42,226 bases of DNA from an uncultured Clostridia bacterium (GCA_944384585.1 CALWTY010000018.1:1-42226), one strand, 5' to 3'; counted from the first letter of the stretch, positions 1 to 7,891 are shown. Notes: generated from the letters alone by a model not told the origin. Translations and numbers: made by a program.

Positions 1-1029
1 GAATGGCAGAATACCGTTATTCTCCGTGTTATCCGCAACGAAAAATACTGCGGCGACTTGGTGCAGAAAAAGACCTATACGCCAGATTTTCTCTCTCACG
101 AAAAGAAATACAATCGAGGTCAGGAGGAATTTGTGATTATCAAAGACCATCACGAGCCGATTGTATCCCGTGAGCTGTTTGAAGAAGCAAACCGTATTTT
201 AGATGAGCGTTCCCTTTCGCAAGAGGGCAAGGCGAAGCACAGCAACCGCTATCCATTTTCGGGTAAAATCAAATGCGGACATTGCGGCGCAAGCTATGTG
301 GCAAGATATAAAACCAGAAAAGACGGCAGCAAATATAAGGCGTGGCGGTGTCAGGAAGCGGCAAAGCACGGAAGCCCTCATACTGACAAAGCGGGAAACC
401 AAATCGGCTGCACGGGAGCAAGCATACGCAATGAAGATGCGACACATATTATGTTCCTTGTAACAAAGGAATTAAAACTCAAACAGACGAAAATCACGAA
501 AAACCTTATTTCTATTATAGAGTCCATTATCGCTATGGATATGACAGGCACAGATGTCGAGAAATTTAAAGCCCAGATTGCAGGTATTGAGGATAAGCGT
601 ACAAAACTGATTGACATTTATATGTCTGGGGATATAAGCAAAGATGAATTTTCGGCGGCACGGTCTAAATGCGATGCTGAAATTGCCGAACTTCAATCGG
701 TTATCGACAGTATCGACAAGCAGCAGGCTATGATTAGACAGCAGCAGGAGCTTGTGAAAGAAATCAGAGATGCTATCAACGAAATTGTCTGCGGCGTGGA
801 ATACGATGATGAGTTTTATAAGCACATTTTAGATAAGATGGTTGTCAATGATAAGGACAACATTGATGTATATCTGAATTTGCTTCCTATGAAATGGAGC
901 TATACGGTTGCAAAAGCGTCAAAAAAAGCGTTAGCCCCTGAACGGAACATTTCAGGGGCTTCTGTCCCGATATCGGTGAGCAGACCCGCGACCTGCGGCT
1001 GCTGCATGGTGAAGCGCTGGGAGAGATAG
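1..1029 (+). CDS. large serine recombinase, C-terminal part (5' end outside window)
   Basis: This is the C-terminal part of a large serine site-specific recombinase of the TnpX/phage-integrase type. The frame is open from base 1, so the catalytic resolvase domain lies upstream of the window. What is visible is the end of the recombinase domain (LRVIRNEKYCGDLVQKK), then a zinc beta-ribbon (KCGHCG, with later cysteines in WRCQ and IGCTG). A long charged coiled coil follows over roughly residues 170-260 (IEDKRTKLIDIY, AEIAELQSVIDSI). The DNA is clearly more A+T rich than all that follows, as expected for a mobile element. The last 20-odd codons, from about base 961, lie on the antisense of cotJC. 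The gene therefore ends inside the interrupted target and faces it. The enzyme would catalyse integration and excision of the element whose right end is seen here. Confidence 0.93.
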   Translation, partial: EWQNTVILRVIRNEKYCGDLVQKKTYTPDFLSHEKKYNRGQEEFVIIKDHHEPIVSRELFEEANRILDERSLSQEGKAKHSNRYPFSGKIKCGHCGASYVARYKTRKDGSKYKAWRCQEAAKHGSPHTDKAGNQIGCTGASIRNEDATHIMFLVTKELKLKQTKITKNLISIIESIIAMDMTGTDVEKFKAQIAGIEDKRTKLIDIYMSGDISKDEFSAARSKCDAEIAELQSVIDSIDKQQAMIRQQQELVKEIRDAINEIVCGVEYDDEFYKHILDKMVVNDKDNIDVYLNLLPMKWSYTVAKASKKALAPERNISGASVPISVSRPATCGCCMVKRWER

Positions 1030-1151
1030 CGGAGGGAGGCGCCGAGTTCCCCGTCCGGGCCGCCGTACTGACTGATAATGACCTTGGCGGCCCGTGCGTC
1101 GGGATTTTTGATTTTCACCGGAAACTGCAGTCTTTTTTCATAGCTCCACAT
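900..1151 (-). CDS. cotJC: cotJC, 5' part only, interrupted by the integrated element
   Basis: Residues 1-64 match CotJC, the manganese-catalase-like spore coat protein: MWSYEKRLQFPV at the start, QYGGPDGELGASLRYL in the middle and LLTDIGTE at the break. Full-length CotJC is about 190 residues. After GTE the frame runs into the element (APEMFRSGANAF) and stops at 900, so true cotJC sequence covers 961-1151. The start lies one base after the cotJB stop, giving a cotJA-cotJB-cotJC operon. The rest of cotJC should lie at the far end of the element, left of the window. It may be rejoined by excision in the mother cell, as happens with skin-type elements, or the gene may simply be dead. The sequence cannot decide between these. 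Confidence 0.9.
   Translation of the reverse strand: MWSYEKRLQFPVKIKNPDARAAKVIISQYGGPDGELGASLRYLSQRFTMQQPQVAGLLTDIGTEAPEMFRSGANAFFDAFATV
933..960. other. perfect inverted repeat at the element/cotJC junction
   Basis: Two 10-base arms, AGCCCCTGAA (933-942) and TTCAGGGGCT (951-960), are perfect reverse complements around an 8-base loop. They end exactly where similarity to CotJC begins. The repeat may be part of the recombinase attachment site or a hairpin within the 3' end of the recombinase gene. No T-run follows, so a terminator role is not supported. Confidence 0.5.
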
Positions 1152-1152
1152 A

Positions 1153-1425
1153 TCAGTTCGCCTCCGCTTTCCACGGCATCGGCTCGTTGATCCAGCTCCA
1201 AGTGCCGTCGTCGTTGATCTCGTCGGAATCGATCGGGCCGTAGACCGCGGTGTATTCCGATACCAGCTCGCGCCGTCGCTTCATGTTCTCAAGGAACAGC
1301 GCCAGCGCCTCCTTGTTCTTCGGGTGGGTGTCGAGGTAGAGCCGCAGCTCATCCATGACGAAGCTGACGGCGCGGATTGCCTCGAAGAGCGCCCCCTGAC
1401 TCATGCCGTTCTGCTTTGCGTTCAT
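1153..1425 (-). CDS. cotJB: spore coat protein CotJB
   Basis: A 90-residue CotJB homologue, the middle gene of the coat operon expressed in the mother cell. The diagnostic pattern is AIRAVSFVMDELRLYLDTHP followed by a C-terminal tryptophan-rich end (WSWINEPMPW). The start used is the ATG giving MNAKQNGMSQ. It overlaps the cotJA stop by four bases (ATGA), which fits translational coupling; the frame is open further upstream but those residues do not resemble CotJB. CotJB is thought to act with CotJA and CotJC in the coat, although its biochemical role is not established. The gene is intact, unlike cotJC just downstream. Confidence 0.93.
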   Translation of the reverse strand: MNAKQNGMSQGALFEAIRAVSFVMDELRLYLDTHPKNKEALALFLENMKRRRELVSEYTAVYGPIDSDEINDDGTWSWINEPMPWKAEAN

Positions 1426-1667
1426 CTCATCCGACCTCCGATGCAGTAGGGTTTGTTCAGCTCCGGGAAAAGCGTTCCGTACCGAAGCGCCTCGGCGGGG
1501 GAATAGAGCGCGCCGAAGGGCTGATCCTTCACATACGCCATCGCCAGAGCGATCGGTTGGCCGTCGCAGAGGCAATGATCCCGTTCGTCGGCCGCAGGAG
1601 CGGCGACGGGACGCGTGCCGCGGCAGGAAGGCATGCCGCGCCGCGGATATCTGTCGTTTCTGTTCAT
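1422..1667 (-). CDS. cotJA: spore coat-associated protein CotJA
   Basis: A small CotJA homologue of 81 residues, first gene of the cotJ operon. The conserved C-terminal core is visible: LAMAYVKDQPFG, LYSPAEALRYGTLFPELNKP. The N-terminal 35 residues are Arg/Cys-rich and less conserved (two C-x-G/D pairs). The start at 1667 is the first in-frame ATG; an internal start is possible because CotJA proteins vary in length here. Its stop overlaps the cotJB start by four bases. In Bacillus this operon is transcribed by sigma-E in the mother cell. No convincing promoter could be assigned in the short G+C-rich region upstream. Confidence 0.88.
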   Translation of the reverse strand: MNRNDRYPRRGMPSCRGTRPVAAPAADERDHCLCDGQPIALAMAYVKDQPFGALYSPAEALRYGTLFPELNKPYCIGGRMR

Positions 1668-1817
1668 ATCGTGCCTGCGCTTTGAAAGCGTTACCTTTAC
1701 TCGTATTGGCGGCGTCCGCCGCCTTCTATCATTCTATGCCGTCCCCTGCGGAGTGTGCGGAGGGAGGACGGACGGCGGCAGGAGAGGCGCAGCGCACGAC
1801 GGAAGGCAAGGCAATAT

Positions 1818-1854
1818 AAAAAGAGCGGCGCGCCTGCGGGGGCGGCTGCCGCTC
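1818..1854 (-). terminator. intrinsic terminator downstream of yhbY
   Basis: Read on the minus strand, a GAGCGGC / GCCGCTC stem encloses a G+C-rich inner region and is followed by TTTTTATA. It lies about 20 bases after the yhbY stop and separates this operon from cotJA. Confidence 0.6.
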
Positions 1855-1874
1855 CGATTGCCTGTGAGGAGGCG

Positions 1875-2144
1875 TTACCGGTCGGGATTTTTGCGATAAA
1901 GGACGAAGCACCGTCCGATCACCTGAATGACCTCGGCGTCGAGCGCCGAAGCCAGCTGCTCCGCCGCCTCTCTTGCCGGGAGAGGGGAGGTCTCAAGCAC
2001 CTTCATTTTGATCAGCTCCCGCGCGGTGAGCGCCGCGTCGGTGTTTTTGATATACTCCTCCCCGATGCCGCCGTGTCCGATCTGCTGAATGGCGGGGAGG
2101 CTGTTGGCGGCCGCGCGAAGGGCGGCCCGTTCTTTTCCCGTCAT
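1875..2144 (-). CDS. yhbY: YhbY-type CRM-domain RNA-binding protein
   Basis: An 89-residue single-domain protein of the CRM (YhbY) family, which binds RNA and associates with pre-50S ribosomal particles. The fold is recognisable from MTGKERAALRAAANSL at the start, QIGHGGIGEEYI (the GxxG loop region), ALTARELIKMKVL and the end VIQVIGRCFVLYRK. The chosen ATG at 2144 has AAAGGAG six bases upstream. It follows the DUF815 ATPase by 16 bases and is probably cotranscribed with it. Length and motif order are normal for the family. Confidence 0.93.
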   Translation of the reverse strand: MTGKERAALRAAANSLPAIQQIGHGGIGEEYIKNTDAALTARELIKMKVLETSPLPAREAAEQLASALDAEVIQVIGRCFVLYRKNPDR

Positions 2145-2160
2145 GGAAAGCTCCTTTCTG

Positions 2161-3285
2161 TCAGTCTGTCTGCCGCGCGGCGAGAACCGAGCGGACAAAT
2201 TGCGAGGCAGTGCGGCCCGATCGCCCGTTGTAGAGAAGCGACCACTTCAGCGCCTCCGCCCTGCGCTCCTCGGTGAAGGGAATGTCCTGCGCCCGGAGCA
2301 GGGAGGCGACGATGTCGAGATATTCGGCCTGTCCGGGGGAGAGGAAGGAAATCCGGATTCCGAAGCGCTCCGAGAGGGAGAGCTTTTCGCTTCGGGTGTC
2401 GGCGGCGTGAACCTCCTCGCTCCGGCGCTCCGCCCAGCTTTCGCTGACCAGATGCATCCGGTTGGAGGTCGCATAGAAGAGGATGTTGTCGGGCTGCTCC
2501 TCTACCCCGCCCTCCAGAATGGTTTTCAGCGCCTTGTAGCCGCTGTCATCCCCCTCGAAGGAGAGATCGTCCATGAAAACGAGATAACGGAAGCGGCGGC
2601 CTCTCAGCTCCCCGATCAGCAGGGGCAGCTCGTCGAGGGAATCCCGTCCGATCTGCACCATCCGCAGCCCGCGGGGATAGTATTCGTTGAGCATTGCCTT
2701 GACCAGCGAGGATTTCCCGCAGCCGCTGCTGCCGTAGAGCAGGACGTTGTTGGCGGGGCGGCGCTCAAGGAAGCGGAGGGTGTTCTCCGACAGCTCCTGC
2801 TTCTGCCGCTCGATGCGGTAAAGCCCCGACAGGGGGATGGGGTCGGGACGGGCAATGCCCTTCAGCCCATGCTCCCAGCGGTAGGCGATGTATTGGGCGG
2901 CCTCTCCGCCGCCGAAGGCGGTATAATGAGCGATGATCGCGTCGAGCAGCGCCTCCGGGGTCCGGGCGGCGACGGCTCGCTCCAGCGATTCCCCGTATTC
3001 CCGGAAGGGATGGCTCCTTTTGACCGAGGGGAGGTAGCCGTCGAAGCGATGCTCCTCCGACAGCGCGGCAAGGATGCTGCGAAGATCGCGGAGGGCGGCG
3101 GCTCTGAGGCTCTCCCCCGGCACGATGCCCGCCGAGCAAAGCTCCGACAGGATGTTTTCCTCGGAAAGCAGCCGGGAGATCCGATATTCCCGCAGAATCT
3201 CGGAGGTGACCGCCTCCCGCTCCGCAAAGCCGATGACGGTTTTTTCCGACAGGCCGGCGTCGATATCGATGTTGAATACAAACAA
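2161..3285 (-). CDS. DUF815 family AAA-type ATPase
   Basis: A 374-residue protein of the DUF815 ATP-binding family, whose role is unknown. A P-loop GSSGCGKSS lies at about residues 185-193, and a Walker B-like strand (YLVFMDDLSFE) at about 234-244. A sensor-like YATSNRMHLV follows, and the C-terminal lid ends in GRSGRTASQFVRSVL. The N-terminal 150 residues are an all-helical domain typical of the family. Translation appears to start at TTG (3285), because GGAGG is placed ten bases upstream and no in-frame ATG fits. It heads a two-gene unit with yhbY. Cellular substrates cannot be inferred. Confidence 0.9.
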   Translation of the reverse strand: MFVFNIDIDAGLSEKTVIGFAEREAVTSEILREYRISRLLSEENILSELCSAGIVPGESLRAAALRDLRSILAALSEEHRFDGYLPSVKRSHPFREYGESLERAVAARTPEALLDAIIAHYTAFGGGEAAQYIAYRWEHGLKGIARPDPIPLSGLYRIERQKQELSENTLRFLERRPANNVLLYGSSGCGKSSLVKAMLNEYYPRGLRMVQIGRDSLDELPLLIGELRGRRFRYLVFMDDLSFEGDDSGYKALKTILEGGVEEQPDNILFYATSNRMHLVSESWAERRSEEVHAADTRSEKLSLSERFGIRISFLSPGQAEYLDIVASLLRAQDIPFTEERRAEALKWSLLYNGRSGRTASQFVRSVLAARQTD

Positions 3286-3426
3286 GAGACAGTTCCTCCG
3301 AAGGACGGCAGATGCCGTTATTTGCGGTTAAAGCACGCAACAGTAATGGTAGCACAGGACGGGGGGCAAGTCAAGTGGTTTTCGGTAAATTCCGCCCCGC
3401 CGCCCGCCGCGCGGAATTGCGGGACA

Positions 3427-3455
3427 TAAAAAATCCCCCGCAAAAGGGCGGGGGA
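3427..3455 (-). terminator. intrinsic terminator after the gpr-spoIIP unit
   Basis: TCCCCCGC (3434-3441) pairs with GCGGGGGA (3448-3455). On the minus strand the stem is followed by TTTTTTA. It closes the gpr-spoIIP-small-membrane-protein unit. Confidence 0.8.
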
Positions 3456-3460
3456 GGGTG

Positions 3461-3664
3461 TCAGCTCTTCCGGATCAGCCCGCAGAGGAAATTCCTTGCG
3501 GTGTCGGCCAGCTCGCCGGCGCGCCCGGTATCGAGGCCGTAGGCTCTGCCGAGGAGAGAGCCCTTCTGTCCCCGCTGACAGGGCGTGACGGTAATGATAC
3601 CGAGCAGGACGGCGAGGGAAAACAGACAGAGAAAGAGCTTCAGATGCAGACAAATGATTTTCAT
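3461..3664 (-). CDS. small membrane protein, function unknown
   Basis: A 67-residue reading frame with one strong N-terminal hydrophobic segment (LKLFLCLFSLAVLLGIITV) and a basic-polar tail ending LCGLIRKS. An AAAGGA element lies about nine bases before the ATG. It starts 40 bases after the spoIIP stop and is followed directly by a good terminator, so it is placed as the last gene of a gpr-spoIIP unit. No family was recognised. The position suggests a sporulation-time membrane peptide, but that is inference only. Confidence 0.55.
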   Translation of the reverse strand: MKIICLHLKLFLCLFSLAVLLGIITVTPCQRGQKGSLLGRAYGLDTGRAGELADTARNFLCGLIRKS

Positions 3665-3704
3665 GGATACGGTCCTTTCCGAAATAATGGAATCGGCGTC
3701 CCGC

Positions 3705-4808
3705 CTACAGGGTCTGCTCCGCGCGGATGAGGGACGCCAGTGTCTGCCCGAGGATCTCGGCCGCCGCCTTGGCCTCCTTCAGCGTGTTGACGCAGGTCCC
3801 GATCTCGATGAGCATCGCCCCCTCGCTGCACTGTTGGTTGTAGGAGGCTTTTTTGATGCAGATCGGGCGCATGAGGTTCTCAAGGCGCTTGGTCAGCAGA
3901 TACTGGGCGTCTACGGCGAAGGCGAGATTGGTCTGCCAATTGGGATGGGGCGCGCCGGCGGAATCGGTGCCGACGACCAGCATGATCTGCGCGACCGGCA
4001 GGCTTTCGTCGTATGTAAGGACCTTATAGACGCTGCTGCTGTTCATCAGCGCGTCGCGATGCACGTCAAAGACGTACTCAATGGAGGGATATTCGGCAAG
4101 GTACTCCCCGATCGTCCGTCGGGAATAGGTGTAGGAATCGTTATAGGACTTCTCGTCGTGCATGATCTCGCAGTGGAGGGTCGGCACGCCGTTCTCGTTC
4201 AGCGTATCGGCAAGCACCTTGCCGACCGCGACGACGTTTTTTGTGATGTCGGTGGAGCGGGGGAGATCCTTCTTGGCGTAGGAGAGCCGCCCCTCCTCGG
4301 CGTAGGCCTCCGTCCCGTGGGTGTGATAGATCAGCACCTTCGGAGGTGCGTCGGAGGCGGCGGGGGACGCGGAGGACGACAGGGTGAGACGGTCGGCGGT
4401 GAGATAATCGGCGGCGGTGATCGGATAGGAGGTGTTGTTCTTCAAATAGACGGTGCCGGGGGAGGGGTTTTTGCTCAGATCGGTGTTGATGATCTTCAGC
4501 TCCCCCTTCGGAATCGTGACGGACGGCGGCTCCTCCGCGAACAGCTCGTCGTAAAGCTCAAGCGCAAGGGGATAGTCGTTTTCATACCAGACGAAGGGCT
4601 CGGGGACTTCCTCAACGGCAGGGGAGGGGAGCAGGACGTCTTCCCCCTCCGGCGCGGGGGGAGAGGCCTCCGCCGCTTCCGCGGCCGCGCTGTAGCCGAC
4701 GAAGGACAGCACGACGGCGGAGAAGAGGGCGGAGGAGAGCAGCCTTGAGATGCGTTTGAGCTTTTGGAGGCGTCTGCCCGATTCGGGCATCAGATCGGAT
4801 CGGTTCAT
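3705..4808 (-). CDS. spoIIP: stage II sporulation protein P (SpoIIP)
   Basis: SpoIIP is a cell-wall amidase/endopeptidase that works with SpoIID and SpoIIM in the septum to drive forespore engulfment. One N-terminal membrane anchor is visible (LSSALFSAVVLSFVGYSAAA). A Pro/Glu-rich linker follows, then the amidase domain. Its signatures are YHTHGTEAY (about residue 162), VFDVHRDA (about 247) and the catalytic-type LIEIGT (about 333). The start at 4808 is preferred: a GGAAAGG site abuts the earlier in-frame ATG at 4820 too closely to serve it, although spacing to 4808 is a little long. It lies 83 bases downstream of gpr on the same strand, the order also found in Bacillus subtilis. Confidence 0.92.
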   Translation of the reverse strand: MNRSDLMPESGRRLQKLKRISRLLSSALFSAVVLSFVGYSAAAEAAEASPPAPEGEDVLLPSPAVEEVPEPFVWYENDYPLALELYDELFAEEPPSVTIPKGELKIINTDLSKNPSPGTVYLKNNTSYPITAADYLTADRLTLSSSASPAASDAPPKVLIYHTHGTEAYAEEGRLSYAKKDLPRSTDITKNVVAVGKVLADTLNENGVPTLHCEIMHDEKSYNDSYTYSRRTIGEYLAEYPSIEYVFDVHRDALMNSSSVYKVLTYDESLPVAQIMLVVGTDSAGAPHPNWQTNLAFAVDAQYLLTKRLENLMRPICIKKASYNQQCSEGAMLIEIGTCVNTLKEAKAAAEILGQTLASLIRAEQTL

Positions 4809-4891
4809 GTTCTTTATCATCCTTTCCCGTGAAATTCCAAAGCGGTTTCCCTCTTTATTATATGCGGGAGGGTGGGAGGATATGACGGGGA

Positions 4892-5788
4892 TCAGAGCTG
4901 CGCGGAAAAGGCAAGATTCAGCGCGCGGGCGATCAGGCGCGCCGTTTCCCGCGCGGCGGCATCTGCGTCCTTCAGGGTGACGAAGAAGCTCCTGCCGTTG
5001 TCGAGCGCCCGCCGCACCCCCTCGGGATATTCCGTCACGCCGGCCTTCTCGAGCATATCGCCGAGCAGCGTCGAGGAATCGACGACGGTGGGAACGCCGA
5101 TGGACAGCACCGGCACGCCGAGGGTCTGACGGTCGATGGCCTTGCGGGTATTGCCGATGCCGGAGCCGGGGGAGATGCCGGTGTCGCTGAGCTGTACCGT
5201 GACGGCCAGCCGATCGACGCTTCTGGCAGCCAGCGCGTCGATGACGATGAGGAGGGCGGGACGGACGTTCTCCACCGCGCCGCGGATGATCTCCGCCGTC
5301 TCGATGCCGGTCTGTCCGATCACCCCCGGCGCGACGGCGGCGACGCTGCGCGCCGACAGGCCGGCAAAGAGCGACGGCTCAAGCTCCTTCAGATGCCGCG
5401 TGACCGTCACATCCCGGACGGCAAGCGGACCGATCGAATCGGAGGTGATGCTGCGGTTGCCGAGCCCTGCAATAAGGATGCTGTCGGCGGCGGGCGCCAT
5501 CGCCTCCGCCAGCGCGGTCAGCTCCGCCGCCAGCACTTCGGCTGCAGTCAGAAGGAAGGCGCTGTCCGCCAGCCAGAGTTTCCCGACCGTCAGCGTGACA
5601 TAGCGCCCGATCGGCTTTCCGATGATCCGTGCGCCCTCCCCGTCGGTGATCTCAAGCCGGAAAACCGGCAGCCCCCGCACCGTCTCCTCCCGGAACCGGA
5701 GACCCCGCGCCCCTTCCTTTTCCGCAAGGCCGGCGCAGCATTCCGCCGCCATGTCGGTTCTGCAATATAAAGAGGCTTTTTCACTCAT
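4892..5788 (-). CDS. gpr: germination protease GPR
   Basis: GPR is the aspartic-type endopeptidase that degrades small acid-soluble proteins when spores germinate. Recognised from YCRTDMAAE near the N-terminus (the propeptide region of the family), then AGLGNRSITSDSIGPLAV, AVAPGVIGQTGIETAEII, LIVIDALAAR and the end GVPTVVDSSTLL. The two family aspartates are in SDSIGP and IDALAAR. The ATG at 5788 has GAAGG about eight bases upstream; a GTG three codons earlier is less likely. Forespore expression under sigma-G is known for gpr in Bacillus. No clear sigma-G sequence could be assigned here with confidence. Confidence 0.93.
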   Translation of the reverse strand: MSEKASLYCRTDMAAECCAGLAEKEGARGLRFREETVRGLPVFRLEITDGEGARIIGKPIGRYVTLTVGKLWLADSAFLLTAAEVLAAELTALAEAMAPAADSILIAGLGNRSITSDSIGPLAVRDVTVTRHLKELEPSLFAGLSARSVAAVAPGVIGQTGIETAEIIRGAVENVRPALLIVIDALAARSVDRLAVTVQLSDTGISPGSGIGNTRKAIDRQTLGVPVLSIGVPTVVDSSTLLGDMLEKAGVTEYPEGVRRALDNGRSFFVTLKDADAAARETARLIARALNLAFSAQL

Positions 5789-5934
5789 CGGAAACACCTT
5801 CTTTCAGCTTGTTCGAAGGATAGTATCTGTCGTTTGGCGGCAAATATAATTGTGTGATGTACACAAAATTCTCGGATCAAAATTGTGCAACTGACTAAAA
5901 CTTGAAAAAGCGAAGCTTTGATTGAAAATAACCA

Positions 5935-5963
5935 TTGATTAAACGGGAAAAAGGTGCTATAAT
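5935..5963 (+). promoter_or_regulatory. sigma-A-type promoter for the binding-protein gene
   Basis: TTGATT (5935-5940), a 17-base spacer and a perfect TATAAT (5958-5963). Transcription would start near 5970, immediately before the hairpin leader. Confidence 0.7.
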
Positions 5964-5981
5964 TAAAAAAGCTATAAACTT

Positions 5982-6033
5982 CCGTACACCGTAGGTGTTT
6001 TCGTATCTGAGGTCCGCGGTACGGGGCTTTTTT
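5982..6033 (+). promoter_or_regulatory. terminator-like leader hairpin upstream of the binding-protein gene
   Basis: CCGTAC-ACCG (5982-5991) can pair with CGGTACGG (6017-6024), and GCTTTTTT follows. The element lies between a good promoter and the ribosome-binding site (AGGGGGG, 6051-6057). It therefore looks like an attenuator or the terminator of a short leader RNA. It matches no riboswitch class I recognise. Confidence 0.5.
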
Positions 6034-6067
6034 GGCTTAAACACCATTTCAGGGGGGACAATTCCGA

Positions 6068-7840
6068 ATGAAGAAAATTATTGTTTTGTTGCTTTGCGTT
6101 ACCGCCGTGCTGACGGTGTTCTCGTCATGCAGCAAAAACCTGGAGGATGAGTATATAGGGAGCGTGATCCCGATCTATCTTTCGACCGAGATCGCCAATT
6201 TCGACCCCGCCTATGCGAATCTTGACGACGCCTCCTCCAAGGTCCTCAGCCTTATTTACGAGGGTCTGTTCCGGATCAACGCAAAGGGGAAGGTGGAAAA
6301 GGCGCAGGCCAAGAGCGTCAAGGTGCTGGATAAGCCCGCCGACGACTACTATGCCATTGAGATCAAGCTGAAAAACACCAGCTGGAGCGACGGCACGCAG
6401 GTGCTGGCCGCCGATTACATCTATGCCTGGAAGCGGATTCTTGAGCCCGGCTTCCGCGGAGAGGCCGCCTCGATGCTCTTCGACATCAAGAACGCCCGCG
6501 CCGTCAACAGCGGCGACGTGTCGATCGATGACCTCGGCGTCTCCGACGTCGCGACCGACGTGATCCGCATCGAGTTCGAGGGCAAGACCGATTACGAAAA
6601 GTTCTATGAATATCTGGCAAGCCCGATGCTGGTCCCGCTTCGCGAGATCGCCGTCGACAAGGTCGCCAAGGACTGGTCCTCCAGCTCCTCCATCGTCGTC
6701 TGCAACGGCCCGTTCTGCGTCAGAACCTATACCCCCGGCAAGGAGCTGGTGCTGGAGCGGAATCGCTACTACTACCGCAACGAGGAGGAGGACAGCGTCC
6801 GCAAGTACGTCACGCCCTACCGCCTGGTGATCAACTTTGAGAAGGATGCCGCCGCCAATCTCGCCGACTGGGAGGCCGGCAGCATCGTCTACAACGGCGA
6901 GATCCCGCTCGACAAGAGAGCGCAGTACAAGGACACCGCCGAGATCTCCGACACCATGTCGGTGCTTTCCTACGTTTTCAATACCACCGTCGCGCCCTTT
7001 GACGATCCCAATGTCCGCCGAGCGCTCTCCCTTGCCATCGACCGCAACGAGATCGTCAATATCCTCACCTTCGCCAAGCCCGCCGAGGGCCTGATTGCGG
7101 AAGGCGTCCACAATACCGGCGCGAAGAAGGGCGGTTCCTTCCGTGACGGCGCCGAGGCGCTTCTCTCCGCCTCCGCCGATGTCGATGCCGCCAAGAAGCT
7201 GCTGGAATCGGCTTCTCCCGATACCCGCGACATCACCATCACCCTCCGCGACAACGAGGCGGACGTCGCCGTCGCCGAGTATGTCAAGAGCGTGTGGGAG
7301 GAGCTGGGCTTTACCGTGACGCTCAAGCCGCTGGGCTTTGAGAAGTATACCGACGAGAGGGAATACGACCTCGTCTCCGACCTCTATCTTGAGGCTTACG
7401 AGGCGCGCGATTTCCAGGTGATCTCCGTCGACTACCAGATGCTCACCACCGACGCTTTCCCGAATCTCGCGCAGTTCGCCAAGGCCTTTGCCGGCGGCAA
7501 GATGAACCTTGACATCGAGGATGACGACGATTCCTACGACCTCGTCCCGCACATCAGCGGATACTACAGCGAGGCCTACGACGCGAAGATGGAAGAGGCG
7601 TTTGCCGTGAAGGACGATCCGGCGAAGAGAGCCGCGCTGCTGCATGAGGCGGAGGCCATGCTGATGGAGGATATGCCCATCATGCCGCTGGTCCAGCTCT
7701 GCCAGGCGACGCTGACCACCTCCGACATCGAGAAGATCAGCACCGGCTACTTCGGCACCGATATCTTCAACAAGGCGGTGCTGAACAACATCAGCAAGTA
7801 TCCCGACAACGACGGGTATACAGAGCCCGCAGCGGAGTAA
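6068..7840 (+). CDS. oligopeptide-type ABC transporter substrate-binding lipoprotein
   Basis: A 590-residue extracellular binding protein of the SBP_bac_5 (OppA/DppA) family. The signal peptide ends in a lipobox (TVFSSC), so the mature protein is lipid-anchored. Family hallmarks are LIYEGLFRINAKGKVEKAQA near the N-terminus, WSDGTQVLAADYIYAWKRIL, then NVRRALSLAIDRNEIVNIL and the C-terminal AKRAALLHEAEAMLMEDMPI. These proteins usually deliver peptides to an Opp/Dpp permease, but no permease or ATPase gene is adjacent, so it is an orphan. It would share a transporter encoded elsewhere or act as a sensor. AGGGGGG precedes the ATG by ten bases. The transcript has a terminator-like leader. Confidence 0.92.
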   Translation: MKKIIVLLLCVTAVLTVFSSCSKNLEDEYIGSVIPIYLSTEIANFDPAYANLDDASSKVLSLIYEGLFRINAKGKVEKAQAKSVKVLDKPADDYYAIEIKLKNTSWSDGTQVLAADYIYAWKRILEPGFRGEAASMLFDIKNARAVNSGDVSIDDLGVSDVATDVIRIEFEGKTDYEKFYEYLASPMLVPLREIAVDKVAKDWSSSSSIVVCNGPFCVRTYTPGKELVLERNRYYYRNEEEDSVRKYVTPYRLVINFEKDAAANLADWEAGSIVYNGEIPLDKRAQYKDTAEISDTMSVLSYVFNTTVAPFDDPNVRRALSLAIDRNEIVNILTFAKPAEGLIAEGVHNTGAKKGGSFRDGAEALLSASADVDAAKKLLESASPDTRDITITLRDNEADVAVAEYVKSVWEELGFTVTLKPLGFEKYTDEREYDLVSDLYLEAYEARDFQVISVDYQMLTTDAFPNLAQFAKAFAGGKMNLDIEDDDDSYDLVPHISGYYSEAYDAKMEEAFAVKDDPAKRAALLHEAEAMLMEDMPIMPLVQLCQATLTTSDIEKISTGYFGTDIFNKAVLNNISKYPDNDGYTEPAAE

Positions 7841-7861
7841 ACCGATCGGAGCATTTCTTTC

Positions 7862-7891
7862 GGGGAAGCCTGAGCTATCTCGGGTTTCCCC
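7862..7891 (+). terminator. hairpin after the binding-protein gene, weak terminator
   Basis: GGGGAAGCCTGAG (7862-7874) pairs, with two G-T pairs, with CTCGGGTTTCCCC (7879-7891). No T-run follows, so termination would be inefficient. DUF4364 may be partly read from the same transcript. Confidence 0.35.

Noticed and set aside
5798..5900. A possible sigma-G promoter for gpr (a GATACTA-like -10 on the minus strand).
   Set aside because: The matching -35 is not convincing at a suitable distance, so it was not listed as a feature.
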